A stretch of 64,000 bases of DNA from NCBI GenBank assembly GCA_964017145.1, contig OZ024842.1, positions 3,596,001 to 3,660,000 on the forward strand, read 5' to 3'. Both the position numbers and the translations under genes were made by a program. Position 1 is the first letter of the stretch. Each line of letters starts with the position of its first letter. The DNA comes from Agrocybe praecox (Eukaryota; Basidiomycota; Agaricomycetes; Agaricales; Agrocybaceae). Shown here one piece after another: positions 54,841-64,000 of the stretch. The notes under the pieces are model-generated. The model was not told the origin of the DNA. It made no database searches and saw only the letters and a program-made list of their open reading frames with translations.

Positions 54841-57173
54841 ATGACTGAACCGATCAGTGAGTCTTCAAAATTCAATGTGGAACAGGTGCGCACATCGTTG
54901 CCTTCTACAAATGGTTCTGAACCTGAGATATGTATCATCTCGATATCTAGGAAGATATATGGAAGTATGGATACGCACAAACTGATGGCGAATATAAATA
55001 CCCCGTGCCCGAACCAGATGGAGACCACTGGGAAAGCCTTCTTAAGCCGCTCTTGAAAAAAGATGAGCTGCAATGCGACGCCTGGAAAGAGGAAGTCCAA
55101 AATCTCTTAATCTTCGTAGGTTTCTTCTTAACCACCTTCGAATTGACGTTAACAGACATCTAAAGGCTGGTCTTTTCTCTGCTGTGGTGACAGGCTTTCT
55201 TATCGAGTCATCCAAGCGATTACAACCCGACCCACAAGATGCAATGGTTGCCATTTTGAATCGCATAGCGACAAACCTCGATAATTCTTCAAACACCAGT
55301 GCTATCCAGCAAGCCTCAAACCAGACATCGTTTACTCCCACTGAATCCGCTGTTAGACTCAATGTATTCTGGTTTCTCAGTCTAATACTGAGTCTCTCGG
55401 CTGTTCTCATTGGGATCATTGCGCTTCAGTGGATCAGGGAGCACCGCAACTATCATGGTACTACCCCCAAGCAAACATACGCCATATACCACATGAGAGC
55501 TGAAGCTCTGGACAAGTGGTATGTCTCGCATACCTTTACTATGCTGCCACTGCTTCTGCAAGGCGCATTGGTGTTATTCTTTATCGGAATTATGGAATTC
55601 CTGATTCCATTCGGACGGAAAGTCTCTATCCCAATTATCATCGTCATCACCCTCACTTTTTTGTTTATCCTCTTGACGACGTTGCTTCCTACTATCCAGG
55701 CATTTCCCTTGTACATTCCTTATTTGAAGATGCATAGATCCGACGCTCCTTCCCAGTGTCCTTACAAGTCCCCTCAATCCCAAGCTTTTCGCTCAACCTC
55801 GAAGGTCGTCTTATGGCTATGGTCGAAACTTACTCTCACTTGTATCTATTTACCATTCAAAAAGGTACACAAAGCTTTGACGAAGAAAAAGGAAACCGAC
55901 GAAACCGACGACTTCGACGATGTGTGGCCCATTGCCTTCAACGACATTGAAGATGCGTGGACCAAGAAGTCCTGGATAGAATTCGATTTGGCTTGGTTGG
56001 ATATTCGTGACAATTATATGACCACGGGTAGTGGCATACACGCTGCGCCGACATTTCCAATGCACGTTCCTCTGTACGATCTCGTTCTGGGATTAGGAAC
56101 TGCCGTCATGGACCACGGTATCGAGGACTCGGAAAAATTCGTTCAGACAGTTTATCATTGCTTTCAAGAAATTTCCAAAAATACACATGATATCCACCAT
56201 TGGCAATATCCCTACCAACGCCACCTCCAAGCGCTAGTGAAACGGCATCTCAAGCGGGGAGCATATGGGTACCTTTCGGACATTTTGGACCAGGAAAATG
56301 CCAACTTACTTTACGAGGAAAATTCGCTCGCATTCTTTACTGTTATGATTAGTAACCGTAACCTGGAGAGCATTATCCCGAAGATCCCACATTTCCATGA
56401 GCTGCACCTCCGAATCCTGGCTTCCGTGGTTCCTCTCCCTACCAAGCTGAAGCGGGAGCCTGTAGGTCAGAACTTCCCATCCGTACTAAAGTTTGATTAC
56501 CCGTTGAACACCGACTGGGATAAACCTGTATTACAAGGTGAACACTTTACTTTCCTTGACTGGTGTACCTCTTGAGTAACATTTTGCCTTCCTTTTAGAT
56601 TTTTCACGCCAATGGGCGACGATGTTGTATGCCTTCTTCAAGGGGTTCAGTAAACAAGCCTCGGAGAGCATCCTCGTCTCGAGCTTCCACGCACATAATA
56701 TCTCTACTGCATTTATGCGAGGCTCGCTAGTCCGTCTCAAGTACGCCCATGAGGCCGACATCGATCCTTCAGCAGTCGTTGACTCTCTAGTCGCCATGAT
56801 ACCCATCATTATGAACCCTCTAGAGGCGTACATGCGAGACCGGACATCGTCAAAGCAGCCCGACATTTTGTTCAATGCTGCAACAGCGTTCACAAACTGT
56901 CTGGACTCGCGAACTTTTAAAAGCTGGGTGCCCAGGCAACTTGATACCTCCCTGAGCGACCTCAGTCCTGTTCTTTCACAATACGAGGAGTTTGCTGATA
57001 ACTTGGAGGCTCAAGGGCAAAAGTCAGTACTTTTTTTTTTGGTTATCGCGTCGCCTCTGCTCCTCTCTCAAGTGCTGACGCCATTTCTGTTTTGCTTTTG
57101 TAGGAAAATTCAATACGTCTCTCCACGAACTGCTAATAGTAATAACCCACGAGACGCTGAATCCGAAGTTTGA
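54841..57173 (+). CDS. DUF6535-domain membrane protein
   Basis: Exons 54841-54885, 54951-55115, 55166-56537, 56599-57022 and 57104-57173 encode 691 residues. The domain opens DGDHWESLLKPLLKKDELQ, DAWKEEVQNLLIF, then AGLFSAVVTGFLIES and LQPDPQD at residues 71-95, the signature I associate with DUF6535 of Agaricomycetes. Four transmembrane helices follow: residues 71-86, about 135-160 (FWFLSLILSLSAVLIGIIAL), 196-217 and 223-246. After them comes a long helical cytosolic part of about 440 residues. The role of the family is unknown. It is frequently amplified in mushroom genomes alongside F-box and BTB genes. ATG 54841 gives a 15-codon first exon that splices to the conserved part. Confidence 0.87.
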
Positions 57174-58871
57174 CCTAGCCCTCAAAGTTTAAACTACCTG
57201 CCGTAAATAATAACGCCCATCTGAAAAGTAGTTCTTCTCTTCCATCCATCCGTCATAACATGTATCTTACCAACATTATGTACATTAATCCTAGAGACTC
57301 GTTTGCCCCTGAGAGCATGAGTCATATCGTCCCAACCAACAAACGTTTCTCTATGACGTTGCGATCGAGCTACTATTGTGCCCTACTACCACCGACCTCC
57401 GAAAATCTGACATTATATATATCACAGATCACTGAAGTCTCCCTCTGATTTCATTACGACATTTAATTATATTTTTCCGCTGGGAGGGTGTCTAATCAGG
57501 AGCCCGAATTACCATCGTTGCCAAAGAGCATCAAAAAAGGAGTAGTTCCCACTCAAACCTTACAAGCCAGAGCCAGAGCCAGTAACCGTCCGGCTGACCT
57601 GACCTTCGGTGCCAGAAAGTCAAATGATCTATGCGAGGATATTTATTGTGAACGCCGCCGTCCCATGCTGCTCGGTCAGGTATATGGTATTCTCCGAAAG
57701 TCATACAAGCTTTTGTGGCTTTTTTGGGTTCGCCTGGGGCCTGAAGGGAAATTAAATGGATGGTTACCTTTACCGCTAACTTGGAGTTATATAGGTATGT
57801 ACATGCTCCAAGTACGGGCAACTCCTAGGGTGCAAAAAACCCAGGTGTGCCTATCAACAGGCCAGAGTAGGGCAGGTTGGCAGGTCATAATCATGACGGC
57901 TGGACATTAAACATTAATGCGTAATTCAGAGCCACTCTGCCGGGGCAAATAGCTTATAATCGCGTGTATGTAGTGGCAGTTGCACTAGTTTTGAATAGAA
58001 GATTGACCTCTAATCATCGTTCGCGACCTTCGCTGTCTGATGAAGTGCTTGAGGCGGGATTCTTTGACATAATCCAAGGACGAACCTACACCTACTACTT
58101 ACTACGTATGATTGGCAGATCCGGGCTGCTCAGGACCTCGTGCGATTAGGGACCTCAATTTACGGACATGAAATTATTAGAAGAAGCTTATGGTATTAAT
58201 TGGTAGGTATCATACTTGGGCGAAAGAGTGACTGAAGCAGGCCAACCAAGCGGGTATGTAAGCAGCGTAGGGTAAGTGATAAGCAGAGGAGGTAGTAATA
58301 AGCAGTACACTCTGTACGATATAAACTGGTATATGTACAGACGGGGAAGTGGTTGCAGGAATGAGTGTGCGTGAGGGCATATGGGGTGTGACCCTGGGGT
58401 ATCAGTTTTCTATGTACTACAAAACTAGTATGAAACAGGAGAGAAAGCGAGATGATTCGTAGGGCATTGAAACATTGCTATAGGGAGAGAGAGAGTCGTC
58501 CATGGATACAGATTGGATTGAAGGGAAGAACGAGAGACCGTAACAAGAACGAGAACAAAAGGAATAAAGAAATTTCCAAACGATAATGGCGTACGTTTTT
58601 TGGGATGATAACCAAGAAGAATGATATATCAGGAAGGGGAGATGAGCGACGTGAACGAGAGACTGGTGATAGAATACATAATTGCAGCGATGGCTGCCAG
58701 GGAAATGAAGGAAAACAAAAAAAGACATTCCGGTTTTCTCCACCGCATGACCGCTAATTGACTAGCCAAAGGTCAGTAAGTATGTGGTTATGAAAGAGAA
58801 GCATGTTGACATACCAACACATATGAACTCATGAAAGTCGAGGAACAACGAAAAAGAAAAGCGTCGTTCGT
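57174..58871. other. Intergenic, no gene seen
   Basis: Frames of up to 140 codons (57488-57910 plus) start with GTG and lack any domain. 58417-58743 is pyrimidine-rich on the minus strand and probably 3' UTR of the next gene. Confidence 0.4.
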
Positions 58872-59883
58872 CTATGAAGGCGGTGCTCTCACGAAAGTCA
58901 GGCGGTGAGCCAGAGCGGCAATGCGGTTGGGCACGGTTTTCCGATGCGGAGCAGCTGGGACAGGGAAGCCCCCTACAGGCTCTTTAATGTTCGACATGGG
59001 GAACGGTGATGAATCAAAGCTCGATAGCACGAATGGTGCATTTTCTTCGTAGTCGTAACAGTCGTCATCCTGTAACCAAGGAATGTGAGCTAATGTTCTT
59101 TTCGTACAGGCGGGCATGAATTTAATGTCCTCAATGCCGGGACAAGGCGAGCAAGAATAGGAGCTTGAGACTCACGTAGGATGAGAACTCTCCCACTGCA
59201 GCGTCCATTCCCGTCGAAACACCATTGGGCCTAAGTATAGGGTGATGAGAATAGTAACGGTGGTCCTTCTCGTTCAAAGTTCGACATTCGTCAGAATCTG
59301 TATCGGACTCGGACGACGAGCTGGTATCCAAGAAAGAACGTGCCGGGCGCTTTATTCTAATATCACTCTGCTTTGGCGGTATTGGTTCGGCAACGGGGGC
59401 CCTTGGACGAGCCTCAGCGTCTGAGACGACGTCCGACCAGCAGACCTCCTCGAATGCGCACGTAGGGGAGTATATGAGCATGTCGTCCAGACCATCGAAG
59501 CATTTCAAATCAAATCCGACGTCGATGGTAGTTGGGTCGAATATGGCAGGTAGTAAATAGTCGTATGTGACCTCTGCAACTTCGAGGACTGTTTCCGTAT
59601 CTCCGTTCTTTGAGATATCGCTCGGAAAGATCTGGGAGCACGGAGACGTTGGAGTTGTTGATTCAGCCCTCATTATCGCTGACCATGACAAGAGTTCAGG
59701 GAAAAGATCTGTGTCAATAGTAGAGATACTGCTGCGAAACTATACGATCTATTAGACCAAGCCTTTGCAATGATTGAGATTAAGACTTACCTTTATCACA
59801 GCCTGGGCGCCATGGGGCTCTTGACCCTTAGGCGAAGAGGCAATCCAACTTTCGGAAACAGGTGTCCTCGAGATAGTGAGCAT
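58872..59883 (-). CDS. Hypothetical Ser/acidic-rich protein
   Basis: Exons complement(58872-59069, 59176-59739, 59791-59883) encode 284 residues with GTAAGT and GTGAGT donors. Composition: an N-terminal Ser-rich part, a central region with VTYDYLLPAIFDPTTIDVGF and ICW/VSD-like acidic patches, a phospho-type tract (LDTSSSSESDTDSDE, good CK2 sites), and a C-terminal part that looks conserved (DDDCYDYEENAPFVLSSFDS, GGFPVPAAPHRKTVPNRIAA). No transmembrane helix or signal peptide is present. No family is recognised. All exon sums are in frame, which supports a real gene. Confidence 0.7.
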
Positions 59884-62800
59884 CGTGGAGAAAGGGACGG
59901 TCCCTAAGAAAATATGAAGGGGGGAGAATGGAGATGAAAACGAGGCTCCTCAGAAACCTACTGCATTTTAAGGAAGCCGTAAGGAAACCGTTCCTTTTTG
60001 TTTAGATTCTCCTAGGGAAGAAGACCCGAATGGTTCTGACATCGCCATCGCCGATTGAGTTTAACCCACAATAGCTCACCCTTGCCGGATTCTATAAAAA
60101 CATCATTCCAATCTCACGTGTGTCTCCGAAAATTTTCCTTTTCAAGTAACCTCTCCGCCCCTCCATAGAGAACGCTCAGCAAGGGTGACACTGAAACGAA
60201 AAAATCGGAATGCGTCGGAAAAGGACATTAGAATGCGTGCTAATCACCACACATAGAGATCCACAGTGTGCAAGCATCGGTGAATCCAACGACAGGCATG
60301 CCCGTATAATTTTATGATAAGAGATCTCACGCGACGGCGTATCTGACTAGAAGTCCTCCTGATTGATTCATTCCTGGCGTCACTTTAATCTTGGTTGAAA
60401 AGAAGCTCACCCAATCTTGCACTTCTTATGTTTATTGAACGATGGAGCTTTTGGCATACTTACGGTAGCGGGAAATGGGCAAGACTTTCGTCGGTTGACA
60501 GCGCATTAAGACCATTCAAAACCGCGAAGAGGAGATATCAGGGCGTTAAGCGATTGTGTATGCTTGCTCTCCCTTGGTAATTGACGGATCCGAGCATCCA
60601 CACACATATCCATACTCAGGCGAGATCCTCAGCGCGACTCTTGGGCCTTGAGGTGTTTCTAATTCTAGGCGAGGTCAGTCGGGGCCGTGACTCACTAGGT
60701 CGGGCATCGGGATTCGTTGAGCTAGTTGCTGCCAATATCTGCCAATTATGTTGCCACTGGCACAGAAAATCAACGAAATTCTCAAATAATGCGAGCTTCT
60801 AGGCAGAGGTTTGTCCCGGAAAGAGATCGTATGTTGTGATCCTGATCTGTTTCATGATGCCGATTCAGGAGAGTGATGGCAATTAGGCGCCGCCCAGACG
60901 GAAGACTAAAATATCAGTTTAGCATCGTGACATGATAGCCAGGACCAAATGCATAGGTTAACTTGTTCTCTATAAGTACACTTCCATGAACCAAAGATAA
61001 ATAGCTCAACAAATTGCGCTACCGAGCTCTATCAATGGCCCAAGAATTCTGAAGTTATCCTATAAAGACTAAAAACATACTACGCATACACCTTAAATTC
61101 ATCACTTTGGAGTATTTCTCACAAACGCGTAGATCAAAAGATGATGACATCTAAGTATGCACACGATTAATTGTTTGTGGGCACATGTGTAGTTTCAGAC
61201 TATACCCGCGCTTTATTGTGTTCGCATACGTACGACACAATACACACAATTGCAGTAGACTGATACTGACTCGAGCCCGAGCCTTTCGATAGACCAAAAA
61301 TGTAGAAGTGTATCCATTCAGTTGCTCACATTTCTTTGCAATACCGACCGAACCGCATGAGGGTTATACGCCCACCCTGACGTTTCGGGATTGAACATAC
61401 CCGTCGCGTAAATGTAGTATCTGGCTCGGCAAAATATCGTCGTCGGACTGTCGCATTATTATTTGCAGTATGATCCGTGATGTTATTTATTGACTGACGG
61501 AAATAAAGAAATTGCTGTGGTAGCGTCGTTCGAATGTTTTCTGCTTCCGACGGAACGCTGCAAGATCTTTCAAGCCGTCGTGGATGTCTGCCAGCTTATT
61601 GCTTGAACTTCTTCTGTCAAGCTGGATAAAACGATTGAGAATGGATTATCATTACTTATCGCCACGGGAAGAGAAACACACGCAATGAAAAAGCAACATA
61701 TCGACGACCAAGTAATTTTCTTAACACTAATACTTAGTAGGCTCAGAATGCGTCGCGAAATAACCCCCAAAAACGCGTCAAGTAAATGATAAGGCACGTG
61801 ATGACGGCGCGTGTCAAATATTGGACGCGTCGTCATCGTCATCGTACGTGTTATGCGCGTCCTGGTAGTATATGATAGGAAATTAGGAAGCTATTCATCC
61901 CTTATGACTCATGTTGAGTAAACGGAATCCCTAAAAATAACAGAATGCCATTGTCCAATTCGCGCGACGCGCACCCCTGCCGTCGGCATGTTCCGGAAAA
62001 TCGTGATGAAGTTCAGATGCAATTATGTACTTCAAACACTACGCGCGAAATTCAATTTTTGCGTCCGAAAAATTGGCTGATAATTTACTACAAAATTCTG
62101 GTTTTATAACATAGAAAATTTTCGTACGAAAGAGGCAAGTAAATATGTAATTGTTGAAAGACTTTTTTGTACTGCAAAAATTCATTACCAGAGGGTGTCA
62201 GAAAGTGCCTATTTTCCGATTTATTTCTTTGCTTCTTTTTGAAACAGAAGCAATAAGCCTTCTTCGAGAATTGACGACGAAAAGGCTGCCTTTTGAACAA
62301 TCAAAAATTGGCTTACCGGAATTCCCTTATAGCGTACTACTCCGGTACTCCGTATGTTAATTCCGGTACTGTATATAGCAATCCGGTACGACGAATTTTT
62401 GACTTCATAAAAGACCTGATGTTTCTAGTGGGAAAATGTTGAATAATTTTAAAGTCCAGAAAGACAGGTGAAGATCGTGTATTTTCCTTCTTCATTTATT
62501 TTGGCTTTAACAACCGCTTCCCATGTTACAGAAATCCGTCAATTTATTCAACCTTTGCAAGTGCATTTTTGAATGAATATGTCAGTTGCGAAAAGTTAGC
62601 ATTTCCGATTTATTTATATATGAATTATTGAACTACATAGATACACTTCTGCCCCTAGTGTAAAGTCGACTTCAGGTTCACTTCACCATAGTCAGAAACT
62701 AGAACCACGTTGTGTCTTTTCAATAGCCAAAGCGGTTGTATTTTGAGATGTGTGTACGTATATCCAGACGAAAAATATTTTTGTTATTTGTTCATACATT

Positions 62801-62935
62801 TGCCAAAAAGATAGTCGAGAGTTACAAGTCGGGCAGAAAAGAGATGCGGGGAAGCATTTGAGGATGGAGTTGCCCTGTTGAAGAACAAAATACAAATACC
62901 GTCCCTTCAACACCAGATCGCGAAGATTGCATTTC
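59884..62935. other. Gene-poor 3-kb region
   Basis: The first few hundred bases are the promoter of the 59883 gene. The rest holds AT-rich DNA (62040-62660) with chance frames (62088-62300 minus, 62151-62360 plus) whose translations are Lys/Phe-rich from A/T runs. No RNA gene or transposon end is seen. Confidence 0.4.
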
Positions 62936-64000
62936 TCAGAGGTGCACCGTGGCATTTGCCTCTGAAGTGTTGATGGATACGTTCCCTTTCCCTTCATTAG
63001 TTTCTCCCCAGTATACGTTCAGGACTAACTGTTGAGGAGATTCCTTGACATGATCCACGTGCCTCTCTCTTCCTTTTCCAGTTGGATCAACGACATTTGG
63101 ATCCACGATCGCAGAGGCCTTCCCTTCCGAAGTTTTGAGGGAGACTTGACCTTCGTACGTTGGATGGAGGAAGACATCGGCGGGGCTTTCAGATGTTTTG
63201 ACCGCGAGGGTGAGCTTGGAATCGATGGGAGCATTGACGATCTTGACGTTGATCTTCTCTCCGGACGTTTGGGTGCTGACATCGAATTTGCCTCCAGATC
63301 CCGTGGTTGATGTCAAAGTAAGGTTCGCGTTGACCGCGCTTGAGGGACATTCAGTTTGTCTGTATAGCTAGAGACAAGATAACGCACCCATCGGATGACT
63401 TAGCGTCCAGGTTGGTCGCACTGCCATTGTCGCTCTCGAGGTTAACGTTGACGTCAATGGTGGCATCGGAGGTATGCAAGCTTAAGGCGTTTGATGTGAA
63501 GAAAGACCCTTTGATAGGTCCGTCACTCGTCTTCAATTCTCCTGAGGTTGCTTCCATCGACTAGATTGTTATCGTGGTTGAAAAGAGAGCAATTCTTTTA
63601 ATTATAGGATGCCCATACCTCTCCAGTAATGTTAGCATCGGAACCATGCAAAGAAATAGAATCGAAGCTGATTTTCCCACCCAGATCATGAACTTGCTGA
63701 TCTATCTCGGGAACATCGGTTTCGAATTTCTTAATCGCGTATGGAGTCGAAGAGCTCGGCACAGTGAGTGTGAACTTGATTACCAGTCGGTCGCCATCTC
63801 CACCATGAGGTCTGGGCTCCTTTGGTATGTATGCAAATCAGTTACCGGACTTCACTTCCTAATGATTGATTACGCACAAAAACGCCTACACCGTTTTGGT
63901 TCCCTGGCCTCGACAAGCGAGCAACCAAGAGGTTATCAACTATTGATTGGTCGTTATAAATGATTAACACTTTGACCGACATAGAGTCGGGTGCCTGCGT
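62936..64000 (-). CDS. DUF7330-like membrane protein, C-terminal part (cut by window edge)
   Basis: Exons complement(62936-63338, 63388-63560, 63619-63819, 63878 to beyond 64000) reproduce the phases and borders of the last four exons of the family. Readable parts: MSVKVLIIYNDQSIVD (equivalent to the VQVTVLHESNKVPIE strand), LGGKISFDSISLHGSDANIT, SGELKTSDGPIKGSFFTSNA, ADVFLHPTYEGQVSLKTSEG, DPTGKGRERH, VYWGETNEGKGNVSINTSEA and end ATVHL. The C-terminus is more divergent than that of the other two intact copies (NTSEANAT for ETTNAP). The N-terminus with the expected TM helix lies outside the window. Confidence 0.83.

Noticed and set aside
57488..57910. 140-codon plus-strand ORF
   Set aside because: GTG start, no domain, no promoter or splice evidence.
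62088..62360. Opposed ORFs in AT-rich DNA
   Set aside because: Lys/Phe/Ile composition follows from A/T runs; nothing similar elsewhere in the window.
1..64000. CRISPR arrays, bacterial operons, ribosome binding sites, prophage
   Set aside because: The DNA is eukaryotic with spliced genes; no regularly spaced repeats of that kind are present.

Overview
The window is nuclear DNA of a filamentous basidiomycete, most likely an Agaricomycete. The evidence is densely spliced genes with 50-70 bp GT-AG introns, families typical of that class (BTB array, F-box, DUF6535-type, OPT transporter), a eukaryotic tRNA-Glu with an 8-nt intron, and housekeeping genes such as LSM4 and an Erv-type sulfhydryl oxidase. 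Exon models were built by hand from splice signals and paralog comparison. For every intact multi-exon gene the exon lengths sum to a whole number of codons.

Layout. 0-8.2 kb (minus strand): four BTB genes (one cut by the left edge) and one intact gene for a single-pass membrane protein with a beta-rich outer domain (called DUF7330-like here; the family name is from memory), plus a decayed copy of the latter. 8.6-9.9 kb: LSM4 preceded by its own broken duplicate. 10-12.5 kb: nearly empty, with a tRNA-Glu(CTC) at 12.5 kb. 13.7-21.4 kb: an OPT oligopeptide transporter and a large low-complexity protein, both minus strand. 21.4-26.1 kb: gene desert. 26.1-44.7 kb: a second BTB array on the plus strand (six genes, one relic), bracketed by two NTF2/SnoaL-like paralogs and interrupted by a four-TM membrane protein and an Erv2-like oxidase. 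It also holds a fold-back inverted-repeat element and a short interstitial telomere repeat. 45.9-47.5 kb: a protein with a KEN box, an FGF motif and a short conserved-looking C-terminus (sororin candidate). 48.5-52.4 kb: one intact DUF7330-like gene followed by two decayed copies. 52.7-57.2 kb: F-box protein and a DUF6535-type membrane protein. 58.9-59.9 kb: an unrecognised Ser/acidic-rich protein. 59.9-62.9 kb: empty. 62.9-64 kb: another DUF7330-like gene running off the right edge.

The main observation is a repeated cassette: DUF7330-like membrane gene, then BTB type A (short basic tail or none), then BTB type B (coiled-coil tail), always in that order and orientation. It occurs three times: 8.2-4.0 kb (all intact), 3.9-0 kb (membrane gene decayed, type B cut by the window edge) and, inverted, 32.0-34.8 kb (membrane gene decayed, type A frameshifted). 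This fits segmental duplication followed by loss of the membrane partner while BTB genes are kept. Three BTB genes carry apparent small frameshifts, which may be decay or assembly indels. No experimentally known function can be assigned to the cassette from sequence alone.
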